A DNA stretch of 64,000 nucleotides, taken from assembly GCF_000218895.1 (NCBI RefSeq), contig NC_015703.1, forward strand, positions 3,671,001 to 3,735,000. Direction: 5' to 3'. The DNA is from Runella slithyformis DSM 19594. Lineage in GTDB: Bacteria > Bacteroidota > Bacteroidia > Cytophagales > Spirosomataceae. Under the pieces are notes generated by a model. It was not told where the DNA came from. It searched no databases and worked only from the letters and a program-made list of their open reading frames with translations. A program made the position numbers and the translations under genes. Of the stretch, positions 9,377-18,204 are shown one piece after another. Positions within the stretch are counted from its first letter, which is position 1, and each line of letters begins with the position of its first letter.

Positions 9377-10135
9377 TTGTACAAAAGTAAGCCCAAAACC
9401 CTATTTATTGGAAAAAAAATACATTATCTGCCATCTTGTCAGTCGACGAACGACGAAGCGGCTGATTTACTGCGCCAAGGCCGGGCCTTGGAAGGGATGG
9501 TTGTCATAACTGATCATCAAACGGCAGGCCGCGGACAAAGAGGTAATCGATGGTTTTCAAAACCCGGAGAGAATTTTACGTTGTCCGTGGTCTTATGTCC
9601 GCGCTTTTTAACGGCAAACGAACAGTTTCGCTTAAACATTGCAATATCTTTAGGAGTCTTTGATTTTTTAGCCCCTTATTTCGATTCTTCTTTGACCATC
9701 AAATGGCCTAATGACCTATACATAAAAAATCAAAAGCTGGGAGGAATACTGATCGAAAATATACTACAGGGGGGCCGAGTTGAAAGTTCAGTTATCGGTA
9801 TAGGTTTGAATATCAATCAATTGGATTTTGAAGAAGGCAGGGCTACCTCACTCCGATTGGCCACCGGAAAAGAGTATGCGCCGGATGAGCTTCTGCCTGA
9901 GTTGCTGTCGTCGATTGAAAAAAACTATCTTTTGCTGAGAAACCGGAAGTATGACCTTCTGAAAACACGTTATTTGCAGCATATTTTTCGTTATCAGGAG
10001 CCGCATCTCTTTCAACGCAGAGGGGAAGAAGTCGAGGGGATTATTATAGGCGTGGCCGAAACGGGGCATTTGGCCGTTCAGATCAATAATAAATTAGAAT
10101 ATTTTGATTTTAAGGAAATCAGTTATGTGTTTTAA
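9377..10135 (+). CDS. birA: Biotin--[acetyl-CoA-carboxylase] ligase
   Basis: 252 residues. It activates biotin with ATP and attaches it to carboxylase carrier lysines. Visible are 'LPSCQSTNDEAADLL', the biotinyl-AMP loop 'GRGQRGNRWFS', 'KWPNDLYIKNQKLGGILIE' and 'VIGIGLNIN'. There is no N-terminal HTH, so it is the non-repressor type. No ATG precedes the conserved N-terminus in frame; the usable start is TTG at 9377. The last codons overlap the start region of gldD. Confidence 0.95.
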   Translation: MYKSKPKTLFIGKKIHYLPSCQSTNDEAADLLRQGRALEGMVVITDHQTAGRGQRGNRWFSKPGENFTLSVVLCPRFLTANEQFRLNIAISLGVFDFLAPYFDSSLTIKWPNDLYIKNQKLGGILIENILQGGRVESSVIGIGLNINQLDFEEGRATSLRLATGKEYAPDELLPELLSSIEKNYLLLRNRKYDLLKTRYLQHIFRYQEPHLFQRRGEEVEGIIIGVAETGHLAVQINNKLEYFDFKEISYVF

Positions 10136-10814
10136 TCAAGTGAGGTTTGCCGTTGATAACGGAGAACAGAAAACGGAAAACGGGGAAAGAGGTGTTGGAA
10201 AAGCTACAAAAATAGAGAAAGGCTTCATCGGAACTTTCTTCTTGTACCTTTTACCTTTATACCTATTGGTGAGTTCCTGCAATTCTGCCACTCCTGATTA
10301 TGTCCCCAAACCCAAAGGTTATCCCCGGATGGATTTGCCTCCGCAGACCTATCAGTTACTCAAAGAAGACCACCCGTATTCGTTTGAATATTCCAAAAGC
10401 GCCGTGATTTTACCCGACACGTTCAGAATGGCCGAACCGCACTGGATCTTTGTGGCTTATCCGACATTGAATGCCAGTATTCAATTAACGTATAAACCGG
10501 TACAAAACAGTTTGCAGCGCCTGTCGGGTTTCATAAATGATGCCTACCGCCTCGCAGGAAAACACCAGGTCCGAGCTACCGGCATGCGTGAGCGGGTCAT
10601 CAGGACGAAATCAGGACAGACGGCGGTGGTGTTTGATCTGTCAGGCGATGTACCGAGTTATACGCAATTTTTTACAACCGATTCTACCGCGCATTATCTT
10701 CGTGGGGCGCTGTATTTTACGGTAGCTGATAAACAGGATTCGCTGCAACCGGCCATTGATTATCTCAAAAAAGATGTGATGCACCTGCTTAATACCCTGA
10801 AGTGGAAAAAATAA
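10125..10814 (+). CDS. gldD: Gliding motility lipoprotein GldD
   Basis: Outer or periplasmic lipoprotein required for gliding in Bacteroidota. After a hydrophobic stretch and lipobox 'LLVSSC', the sequence 'PDYVPKPKGYPRMDLP', 'YSFEYSKSA', 'ASIQLTYKPVQNSL', 'TQFFTTDSTAHYLRGALYF' and 'DYLKKDVMHLLNTLKWKK' follows GldD along its whole length. The start is uncertain: ATG at 10125 overlaps the birA end and gives an unusually long (about 30-residue) charged region before the hydrophobic core; GTG at 10140 is an alternative. No gldE is adjacent. Confidence 0.88.
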   Translation: MCFNQVRFAVDNGEQKTENGERGVGKATKIEKGFIGTFFLYLLPLYLLVSSCNSATPDYVPKPKGYPRMDLPPQTYQLLKEDHPYSFEYSKSAVILPDTFRMAEPHWIFVAYPTLNASIQLTYKPVQNSLQRLSGFINDAYRLAGKHQVRATGMRERVIRTKSGQTAVVFDLSGDVPSYTQFFTTDSTAHYLRGALYFTVADKQDSLQPAIDYLKKDVMHLLNTLKWKK

Positions 10815-10860
10815 AGGCCGCTGATGCGCGACCTTGCAATGACTTTAAAGGGTTGTCTCC

Positions 10861-10999
10861 TTATTTTATTTCCCTAAAATATCTTATTGAATACGGTATA
10901 GTCCATGGGTTTGCCTTTGCGGTAGGGTACTGAGCCTGCATTTTACCCACGTCCGGCGCACGAGAAATGATCACCACTTTTCCGGCTTCCGTATCTGCT
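10861..10999 (-). pseudogene. Possible C-terminal remnant of an unrecognised gene
   Basis: On the reverse strand, in a frame different from the prenyltransferase that ends at 11000, a stretch of about 46 codons runs to TAA at 10861-10863. It reads 'SFFKADTEAGKVVIISRAP', 'VGKMQAQYPTAKANPW' and 'TIPYSIRYFREIK', protein-like in composition, with no start codon of its own. It may be the tail of a gene lost next to the prenyltransferase. The family is not recognised; chance is possible. Confidence 0.3.
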
Positions 11000-11905
11000 T
11001 TAAAAAACGATCCATACCATACTGACCATGCCAACCAACGTGATGATTTTGCATAAACTGCTCAATGCCCCGAATTCCCGTTTTGTATCCGCATACACTA
11101 GCCGGTAGACCAGCCAACTGATCAAAATGGCCAATCCGACAAACATCCATCCGAGCTTTGGATTATTGAGCCAATGAGCCGCGACAAAAAGAAAAGGGAT
11201 GAACAAGCCGATAAGCGCATAGAGAAAGAGTTTGGTCCGCGCTATTCCCCAAACGATCGGCAGGGTACGGCACCCGTGCGATACATCGCCCCGCACGTCT
11301 TCCATGTCTTTGATGATTTCTCGGATGAGTGTGATACCAAAGGCAAAAAGGGCGTAGAGAAGTACCAAATTGCGGTTTTGGGGATAGTAGACGGCCAGAA
11401 TAAGCAGCGAAAGGGCTGTCAGCAGTGATACGATCAGATTGCCGATGAAGGGGCGCTTTTTGAAATAAGAGGCGTAAAACCAAAGCAGCGTCACAGACAG
11501 TACACTGATCACAAAAATCCATTTGCCAACCCACAACCCCAAAAGACAGCCCATGACGCTCAATACCTGATGCGACCCCATGGCAACCCGACGCTTGAGG
11601 TAGCGACCGATGATGACTCGTTCGGGTTTATTAATAAGATCTATCTTGATGTCAAAGTAATCGTTGATAATGTACCCCGCTGCTGCGATGAGTACCGTAG
11701 AAAGTGTAATGAAGAAAATAGCAGGCTCGCTGAATACCGAGCGCCAATCGTGGGTAGGGCCAATCAGAAAAATGCGTGCCATGTACTGGGTCACAGCAAT
11801 GATCAGGAGGTTGGGCCAGCGAATGAGCCTCACAAATCCAAGCGCTACATCTTTTATGGTCAGTCGTTTTTTCAAGGAGAGATGGGATATCAATGGATCA
11901 ATCAT
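11000..11905 (-). CDS. UbiA-family prenyltransferase (geranylgeranylglycerol-phosphate geranylgeranyltransferase-like)
   Basis: 301-residue polytopic membrane enzyme that moves a prenyl chain from its diphosphate to an acceptor. Both Asp-rich motifs are present: 'NDYFDIKIDLINKPER' (first) and 'REIIKDMEDVRGD' (second). Around eight to nine hydrophobic helices surround them. Bacteroidota proteins of this type are usually annotated as geranylgeranylglycerol-phosphate geranylgeranyltransferases, but acceptor and product here are unproven. Divergent from bshA (138-bp gap). Confidence 0.85.
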   Translation of the reverse strand: MIDPLISHLSLKKRLTIKDVALGFVRLIRWPNLLIIAVTQYMARIFLIGPTHDWRSVFSEPAIFFITLSTVLIAAAGYIINDYFDIKIDLINKPERVIIGRYLKRRVAMGSHQVLSVMGCLLGLWVGKWIFVISVLSVTLLWFYASYFKKRPFIGNLIVSLLTALSLLILAVYYPQNRNLVLLYALFAFGITLIREIIKDMEDVRGDVSHGCRTLPIVWGIARTKLFLYALIGLFIPFLFVAAHWLNNPKLGWMFVGLAILISWLVYRLVYADTKREFGALSSLCKIITLVGMVSMVWIVF

Positions 11906-12043
11906 GCGCTTAACTCAACATAAAACACAGAATTTTTTTGAAGCGTTTCGAGACTTCATAAAATCTTTACCTATCCTAAGGAGAAAAAGTTGGATTTTTT
12001 TTGTTGCAGTTATAATTGAGACCATTTAACGCTCTGTTTACGC

Positions 12044-13204
12044 ATGAAAATAGGTATAGTTTGTTATCCTACCTTTGGAGGTAGTGGGGTAGTGGCCACC
12101 GAGTTAGGCAAAGCTCTGGCTGCCGTTGGACACCAAGTTCACTTCATCACTTACTCCCAGCCTACCCGTCTGGATTTCTTCAGCGAGAATATCTTTTATC
12201 ACGAAGTACATATCCCCAATTACCCGCTTTTTCAATATGCGCCCTACGAATCAGCGCTTTCCAGTGCTATGGTCAATGTAGTTAACGACGAAAAACTGGA
12301 TGTGTTGCATGTGCATTACGCCATACCGCATGCGTCATCAGCGTACTTGGCGAAGCAGATATTAAAGTCGCAGGGAATTCACATTCCTTTTATTACTACC
12401 CTCCACGGAACCGATATTACGCTGGTGGGAAGAGATGCCGCATTCGGACCGGTTATTACGTTCAGTATCAATGCCTCCGACGGCGTAACGGCTGTTTCGG
12501 AGTTTCTGAAAAATGCGACCAATGATTCCTTTCCCATTACCAAAGAAATTGAAGTGATTCCCAACTTCATTGATCTGAACCGTTTTAAAAAGCAGAAAAA
12601 AGATCACTTTAAACTGGCGATTTGTCCTAACAACGAAAAACTGCTCGTACATACGTCCAATTTCCGTAAGGTAAAACGCATCGAAGACATTGTGTTGATG
12701 TTTGATCAATTGCGTCATATCGTACCGTCCAAACTTTTACTTGTCGGCGACGGCCCGGAGCGCAGTCGCATTGAGTACATGTGCCGGGAAATGAAGCTGA
12801 TGCACGATGTACGCTTTTTAGGTAACCTGGATGCCATTGAAGAAGTATTGTCGGTAGCGGACCTGTTTGTGATGCCGTCGGAAACGGAAAGTTTCGGACT
12901 TGCCGCCCTCGAAGCCATGGCCTGTGAAGTGCCGCTTATTACTTCTAATGCGGGCGGACTGCCCGAACTTAATATTCAGGGAGTGACCGGATTTATGAGC
13001 AACATAGGTGACATTCAGGATATGGTCAAAAATGCTGCTTTCATTTTACAGGAAGAAAATCTGCCGCGTTTCAAGGAAAACGCGTTGGCAAGGGCAAAAG
13101 AATTTGATCTGACCAATATTCTGCCTCAATACGAAGCCTACTATGAACGCGTAGTATCCGAAAGCAGAGAAGCGCAGGAAAGAGAATTGAAGGTAGTAGG
13201 ATAA
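12044..13204 (+). CDS. bshA: N-acetyl-alpha-D-glucosaminyl L-malate synthase BshA
   Basis: 386-residue GT4 glycosyltransferase catalysing the first step of bacillithiol synthesis from UDP-GlcNAc and L-malate. It starts 'MKIGIVCYPTFGGSGVVATELGKAL', with 'HVHYAIPHASSAYLAKQIL', 'TTLHGTDITLVG' and the nucleotide-sugar site 'MPSETESFGLAALEAMACEVPLI' following, all typical of BshA. A possible promoter is TTG 11990-11992 with TATAATTG 12011-12018. No bshB or bshC lies nearby. Confidence 0.95.
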   Translation: MKIGIVCYPTFGGSGVVATELGKALAAVGHQVHFITYSQPTRLDFFSENIFYHEVHIPNYPLFQYAPYESALSSAMVNVVNDEKLDVLHVHYAIPHASSAYLAKQILKSQGIHIPFITTLHGTDITLVGRDAAFGPVITFSINASDGVTAVSEFLKNATNDSFPITKEIEVIPNFIDLNRFKKQKKDHFKLAICPNNEKLLVHTSNFRKVKRIEDIVLMFDQLRHIVPSKLLLVGDGPERSRIEYMCREMKLMHDVRFLGNLDAIEEVLSVADLFVMPSETESFGLAALEAMACEVPLITSNAGGLPELNIQGVTGFMSNIGDIQDMVKNAAFILQEENLPRFKENALARAKEFDLTNILPQYEAYYERVVSESREAQERELKVVG

Positions 13205-13258
13205 AAAGAATTTCTTACCTTTCGCCCGCTGTTTATCATTCGTCACCAACTAAAAACA

Positions 13259-14017
13259 ATGAGAAAAAATTTACTGCTGATTGCGCTGTTTGCTTTTTCG
13301 TTGACTGCCTGTACCCGTTATTTTGTTGCCAAGCCCGTACAACTCCGCGCCATTGCTGTCAGTGATACGTCGGCTGCTCCGACCGGGCTGCTGTCAGAAC
13401 AGATTGCTTCGTATCTCCAACCTTATCACGATAGTTTGGAAGCCCGCATGACGGCGGTGTTGGTAAAATCGCCGCGCAGACTTACCAAAGGCGTTCCTGA
13501 ATCGGAGTTGGGAAATCTGATGGCGGATATGCTTCGGGAAATGGGACAGGAGCGCTTGGGAAAACCTGTAGACGTGGCCATTACCAACAACGGAGGTATT
13601 CGTACTGACTTTCCGGCGGGCAATGTGACATTGGGCAACGTATACGAAGTAATGCCTTTTGACAATGAATTGGTGGCCATCACGCTGTCCGGCCCAACCA
13701 TGCAAAAGGTCATTGAGTATCTGGCCCAACGTAAAGAGCCGCAATCGGGTCTGAAATTGGTCATCGACAAAGCAACCAATAAACCGCTGGAGGTCTCCAT
13801 CGGTGGCAAACCGCTTGATCTTAACAAAACCTATACCCTTATCACCAGTGACTACATGGCCGTAAGCAGCGATATGGCGGCCATCGTCAAAACCAATCAG
13901 GGATTTGAGGTGCTGCATTATCTGATGCGCGATGCCATTGCCGACTATTTGCGGCGAAAAGGCCAACAAAATCAGGAACTTGACCCCAAAAAGGACGGGC
14001 GGACCAGCGTACAATAA
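13259..14017 (+). CDS. 5'-nucleotidase C-terminal-domain lipoprotein
   Basis: 252 residues: signal peptide with lipobox 'FSLTAC', then the 5'-nucleotidase C-terminal (substrate-binding) fold, seen as 'ESELGNLMADMLRE', 'VDVAITNNGGIRTDFPAGNVTLGNVYEVMPFDN' and 'YTLITSDYMA'. In most bacteria this domain is fused to a metallophosphatase domain. Here the catalytic half is the next gene, nine bases downstream, so the pair likely forms a split periplasmic UshA-like nucleotidase. Confidence 0.9.
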   Translation: MRKNLLLIALFAFSLTACTRYFVAKPVQLRAIAVSDTSAAPTGLLSEQIASYLQPYHDSLEARMTAVLVKSPRRLTKGVPESELGNLMADMLREMGQERLGKPVDVAITNNGGIRTDFPAGNVTLGNVYEVMPFDNELVAITLSGPTMQKVIEYLAQRKEPQSGLKLVIDKATNKPLEVSIGGKPLDLNKTYTLITSDYMAVSSDMAAIVKTNQGFEVLHYLMRDAIADYLRRKGQQNQELDPKKDGRTSVQ

Positions 14018-14026
14018 CCTAAAATC

Positions 14027-14947
14027 ATGAAAAGAAGACTATTTCTCAAAAACATATTGGGGACCGGCGGTGCGATTGCCTTAGGACAATGGCCGTTGGA
14101 AACGTGGGCGGCTACCAATGCACCATCCCTGAAGGTGACCATTTTGCATACCAACGACCAACACAGTCGGTTGGAGCCTTTTCCCAAAACAGATCGTTTG
14201 GCAGGAAGGGGGGGAGTGGTCAACCGGGCGCGTATCCTGAGTAAGATCAGGGCAGAAGAAGCCAACGTCCTGCTGTTTGATGCGGGCGATATTTTTCAGG
14301 GAACTCCTTATTTTAATTTCTATAAAGGTCGCCCCGAAATCGAATTGATGAGCCGAATGGGTTACGACGCCGTTACGATGGGAAACCATGATTTTGACGG
14401 CGGCCTGGACTTATACGTAAAGCAGATCAAAGACTACGCTAAGTTTCCGGTGTTGGTGGCCAATTATGACTTCAAAGGAACCGCAATGGAAGGTTTGGCG
14501 CAGCCCTATAAGATCTTTACGGTACAGGGTGTAAAGATTGGAGTGTTTGGCTTGGGCATTGACCCTAAAGGGCTGATCCCGGAAAAGCTGTTTGGCGGTA
14601 CCAAATACCTTGATCCCATCAAGACCGCCAACGAAACGGCCGCTTTCCTGCGCAACGAAAAAAAATGCAGTCTGGTGGTTTGTCTTTCGCATTTAGGTTA
14701 TAAAATGAGTGAGGGCGAAGTATCGGATTTGATCATGGCTCCCCAAACCAAAGACATCGACCTGATCATCGGCGGTCACACCCATACGTTTCTCAATGAA
14801 CCTACAGCCCTTAAAAACCTCGCCGGCAAACCCGTGCTGGTCAATCAGGCCGGTTGGGGAGGCGCCAGCCTAGGACGCCTTGATTTTACCTTCGATCGGG
14901 TATCCAGGCAGGTCTTTTACACAAGTCAGGAAGTGGCAGTACAGTAA
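14027..14947 (+). CDS. Tat-exported metallophosphatase (5'-nucleotidase catalytic half)
   Basis: 306 residues. A twin-arginine signal 'KRRLFLKN' and hydrophobic stretch 'ILGTGGAIALGQ' precede the calcineurin-like domain. Metal ligands appear in 'LHTNDQHSRLEP', 'LLFDAGDIFQGTPYFN', 'VTMGNHDFDGG', 'VVCLSHLGY' and 'LIIGGHTHTF', in the canonical order. It stops where the C-terminal domain would begin in UshA; that domain is the gene just upstream. Likely dephosphorylates nucleotides or related phosphoesters in the periplasm. Confidence 0.9.
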   Translation: MKRRLFLKNILGTGGAIALGQWPLETWAATNAPSLKVTILHTNDQHSRLEPFPKTDRLAGRGGVVNRARILSKIRAEEANVLLFDAGDIFQGTPYFNFYKGRPEIELMSRMGYDAVTMGNHDFDGGLDLYVKQIKDYAKFPVLVANYDFKGTAMEGLAQPYKIFTVQGVKIGVFGLGIDPKGLIPEKLFGGTKYLDPIKTANETAAFLRNEKKCSLVVCLSHLGYKMSEGEVSDLIMAPQTKDIDLIIGGHTHTFLNEPTALKNLAGKPVLVNQAGWGGASLGRLDFTFDRVSRQVFYTSQEVAVQ

Positions 14948-15157
14948 CAAGGCTTTGTTAAATTGCTTTTAATACTTCCTTTATTAATGTAATTTGTGCT
15001 GTAGAATAGCTATTTTGAGCTATTTTGGTTTTGTAAAAAGTTATTTTGCGTCAAAAGTGTATTTTGCCGAAAAACGGCTTTCCTGATTCGTTTCGGCGGT
15101 ATGAGTGAGCGGTTTTTTCGCAATAATTCATAAACGAACGACCATTAACTTATTCTT

Positions 15158-16603
15158 ATGAATAGCAATCATCCACTGAAGGTTTCCTCCGAAGTCGGCA
15201 CGTTACGCAAACTCCTCATTCACAGTCCGGATCGCGGATTAGGCAAAGTGGTACCCTCTAAAGCGCAGGATTGGCTTTTTGAGGACATTGTACATCTTGA
15301 CACCATGCGGCGCGAAGAGTATGATTATTACGTAAAAATTCTGCTGTATTTTCTGGACCCTGAAAAAGTAAAAGGGAAGATCAACGAGATAGATTCCGAT
15401 GCTTCACGGGCATTTTATAAACCGGGAAGCCCTGAATATTTTAATTCAGATAAAGTGGTGGATATCCAGAAATTGTTGGCCGAAATCCTCGAAAACGAAA
15501 CCATACAGACCAAGTTGATCGCGTCTATCTGCGCGGTCGAGCGCTGCTCGTTCAAAATACAGCAAAAGCTCAAAGAATACGATTCATTGGAGTTGGCTAA
15601 AATCCTGATTTCGGGTTCTTTGCCCGATAAATCCATGATCTTTGCTCCCGTTCCTAATTTTATTTTTACGAGAGATATCGGTATCGTGATCAATGAGTAC
15701 ATTCTGCTCAATAAACCCGCCAAAACAGCCCGGACCCGGGAGTCGCTGTTGACGCAGTATATTTTCTTTTATCACCCTATGTTTGAGAGGTATCGGGAAA
15801 ATATCATTGAAATTCCCGACAACGAGCATCATTTTCTTTTGACCGAAAGCGACCTCAAAAGTGATTACTATCGCTCAACGCTCGAAGGCGGCGACGTAAT
15901 GATGGTGGCACCCCGACATTTGTTGATCGGTTGCAGCGAACGCACCACACTTTATGCGGCACAGCAGGTGATGAAAGCCCTGTTTGAGCGCAATGCCGTG
16001 GATACTATCACGATTGTGAAAATCCCCAAAAAGCGTGATTACATGCACATTGATACGGTGTTTACGCAGGTAAAACGTAACATGTGGGTATTGCTGGGAG
16101 ACATTGCCCGGCAGGGTGATGAGGCAAAAAAAAGGGATGTATTGCATTTCTTTGCGCCCAAAGAAGATCCTGACCGGTTGCAAATCATGCAGTTTAATAA
16201 GGGATGGGAAAATAAACCGACCGAAATCGAGAACCTGGAAGACCTGTTGGCCGACATCAGCAAAAACGATTTGGGGTGTAATGAACCTGTGCAGTTTATT
16301 TATTCGGGAAACAATGAGTTTCCGTTTGGAGCCCGCGAACAGTGGACCGATTCCTGCAATTTGCTGGCGCTGAAAGACGGCGTAGTGATCGGTTATGACC
16401 GCAACGACAAAACCCTGGAGGCCTTCCGGACGGCCGGCTTCAGAACCGTTCGGGCCAAAGACCTGTTGGATGAATTTGAGGCAGAAATTTCTTCTGCTGA
16501 AACCATTACAGACACCTTTATTATGCTGCCGTCGGCCGAGTTGTCGCGGGCGCGGGGGGGCTCACATTGCATGAGTTTACCGATTTTGCGGGATGATTTT
16601 TAG
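15158..16603 (+). CDS. Arginine-deiminase-like amidinotransferase-family hydrolase
   Basis: 481 residues of the guanidine-modifying superfamily. Catalytic features: 'FTRDIGIVIN' (substrate Asp), 'STLEGGDVMMV', 'MHIDTVFTQV' (His) and Cys471 in 'GGSHCMSLPI'. It starts 'EVGTLRKLLIHSPDRGL', like arginine deiminases, but is about 70 residues longer than the usual 410, with extra helical sequence near residues 60-155. Likely converts arginine to citrulline and ammonia. CtlX, a citrulline-related hydrolase, lies one gene downstream, so the two may form one arginine-degrading route. Confidence 0.88.
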   Translation: MNSNHPLKVSSEVGTLRKLLIHSPDRGLGKVVPSKAQDWLFEDIVHLDTMRREEYDYYVKILLYFLDPEKVKGKINEIDSDASRAFYKPGSPEYFNSDKVVDIQKLLAEILENETIQTKLIASICAVERCSFKIQQKLKEYDSLELAKILISGSLPDKSMIFAPVPNFIFTRDIGIVINEYILLNKPAKTARTRESLLTQYIFFYHPMFERYRENIIEIPDNEHHFLLTESDLKSDYYRSTLEGGDVMMVAPRHLLIGCSERTTLYAAQQVMKALFERNAVDTITIVKIPKKRDYMHIDTVFTQVKRNMWVLLGDIARQGDEAKKRDVLHFFAPKEDPDRLQIMQFNKGWENKPTEIENLEDLLADISKNDLGCNEPVQFIYSGNNEFPFGAREQWTDSCNLLALKDGVVIGYDRNDKTLEAFRTAGFRTVRAKDLLDEFEAEISSAETITDTFIMLPSAELSRARGGSHCMSLPILRDDF

Positions 16604-16664
16604 TCAATTCCCTGTTTTGATTCATCAGTTTTATGGCTAATTTTAGGATAAAATTAAACAAGCT

Positions 16665-17231
16665 ATGATAACCACATTAGTCCAAACTGACGCATTGCCT
16701 ACTGACCTTCAAACGGTAGAAGAGTTTGAGCATTGGCAACGCCAACACGTGTCGGAAGGCAGTTTTGAATTTTTAGATGGCAGAATTATTCAAAAGGAAT
16801 CCATGAAGCAGGATGAAGCTTTTATTGCAAACTTTTTGTTGCGCACTTTTATGCAAACAACAGCATTTCAAAAAGGAGATATGCTGTTGCCGGAGTTAGA
16901 CTCTTACGTAAGTGAAACCCGCAAAAGAGTGCCTGATTTGAGTTACTTTACCGTCGACGAAATTCAGCAAATGCGTCAAAAGGTGAGGGTAAAATCTAAA
17001 TTTGCCATCGAGATATTGTCTGATTCAGAATCTTTTGAAGATGTGATTGAAAAAGTACAGGATTATTTTGATGCAGGGGGGCTGTTGGTGTGGTATATCG
17101 TGCCTAAACAACAAAAAATATACGTTTATGTGAGTCCTGATGAATCGAAGGCTTTCAAAGGAAACGAAATAATTGCAGCAACGCCTGTGATTCCTGATTT
17201 TCAGTTTGAGGTAGCCCAAATGTTTTCCTAA
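16665..17231 (+). CDS. Uma2-family (DUF820) PD-(D/E)XK nuclease-like protein
   Basis: 188 residues. 'VEEFEHWQRQH..EGSFEFLDGRIIQKESM' matches the family N-terminus; 'RVPDLSYF' and 'KSKFAIEILSDSES' give the PD...E.K core; 'YFDAGGLLVWYIVPKQQKIYVY' follows. It sits between the two amidinotransferase-family genes on the same strand, apparently as an unrelated insert. Function is unknown. Paralogues occur at 2509-3090 and 58101-58733. Confidence 0.85.
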   Translation: MITTLVQTDALPTDLQTVEEFEHWQRQHVSEGSFEFLDGRIIQKESMKQDEAFIANFLLRTFMQTTAFQKGDMLLPELDSYVSETRKRVPDLSYFTVDEIQQMRQKVRVKSKFAIEILSDSESFEDVIEKVQDYFDAGGLLVWYIVPKQQKIYVYVSPDESKAFKGNEIIAATPVIPDFQFEVAQMFS

Positions 17232-17252
17232 AAATCAGAAAAAGAAATTGAT

Positions 17253-18194
17253 ATGTCACACAAAATGCAACCCCAAGCCACATCGCACATTCTGATGATT
17301 CGACCTGTGCGGTTTGCGTTTAATGAAGAAACGGCGGAAAGCAATGCTTTTCAGAACGTTGAGATGGCCGCAAAGACCAAAGAGGCTGCCCAACAGGAGG
17401 CCTTGGAAGAGTTTGACCACATGGTGTCGCAGCTTACGGCGGCGGGTGTGGAGGTGATTGTCTATGAAGATACCCCGGAGCCTTTTACGCCCGATTCCAT
17501 TTTTCCGAACAATTGGATTTCCTTCCATCAAAGCGGTAAGGTAGTACTGTATCCGATGCAGGCCCCAAACCGTCGCTTGGAACGCCGTATGGATATTATT
17601 GATGACCTGCGAAATCGTTTTCACGTTGAAGAGATCATTGATCTGTCTTCGTTTGAGCAGCAGGAAAAATACCTTGAAGGAACGGGCAGCATGGTGCTCG
17701 ACCGGCGCTATAAAATTGCCTATGCCTGCCTTTCCCCCCGTACCCATCAGGAGGTGCTGGATGCGTTTGTGGAAGCAACCGGATATAAGGTGGTAACATT
17801 CAACGCAGTAGACGCCAATGGAAAAGCAGTCTATCATACCAACGTAGTAATGTGCGTCGGTGATGCTTTTGCCGTGGTGTGTCTGCAATCCATTCCTGAT
17901 CCTGATGAGCGTCTGATGGTGCGGGAAGAACTTGAAAAAACGGGGAAACAGGTGATTGAAATCACCTTGGAGCAAATGAACAGTTTTGCGGGTAATATGC
18001 TGATGGTCAATAACAAACGCGGTGAAAAAATACTGGTGATGTCGACGCAGGCGTTTGAATCACTGACCGCCAAACAACGGGATGAAATCGACGACTACGC
18101 GGTGCTCTTACACGTTGATCTCTCGGTCATTGAAGGCAACGGCGGCGGCTCGGCCCGCTGCATGATGGCAGAAGTACACCTGCCCGAAAAATAG
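17253..18194 (+). CDS. ctlX: Citrulline utilization hydrolase CtlX
   Basis: 313-residue amidinotransferase-fold hydrolase. 'ILMIRPVRFAFNEETAESNAFQ' at the N-terminus, 'DSIFPNNWISFH', 'LEGTGSMVLDR', 'YHTNVVMCVGDAFAV' (His) and Cys303 in 'GGGSARCMMAEVHLP' match CtlX. The family acts in citrulline breakdown to ornithine in some Bacteroidota; the reaction here is inferred. It lies 21 bp after the Uma2 gene and close to the arginine-deiminase-like gene. Confidence 0.88.
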   Translation: MSHKMQPQATSHILMIRPVRFAFNEETAESNAFQNVEMAAKTKEAAQQEALEEFDHMVSQLTAAGVEVIVYEDTPEPFTPDSIFPNNWISFHQSGKVVLYPMQAPNRRLERRMDIIDDLRNRFHVEEIIDLSSFEQQEKYLEGTGSMVLDRRYKIAYACLSPRTHQEVLDAFVEATGYKVVTFNAVDANGKAVYHTNVVMCVGDAFAVVCLQSIPDPDERLMVREELEKTGKQVIEITLEQMNSFAGNMLMVNNKRGEKILVMSTQAFESLTAKQRDEIDDYAVLLHVDLSVIEGNGGGSARCMMAEVHLPEK

Positions 18195-18204
18195 ATTTTT
18201 TAAT

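Noticed and set aside
17256-17975. Reverse frame of 239 codons opposite ctlX
   Set aside because: Shadow of ctlX; composition of an antisense translation.
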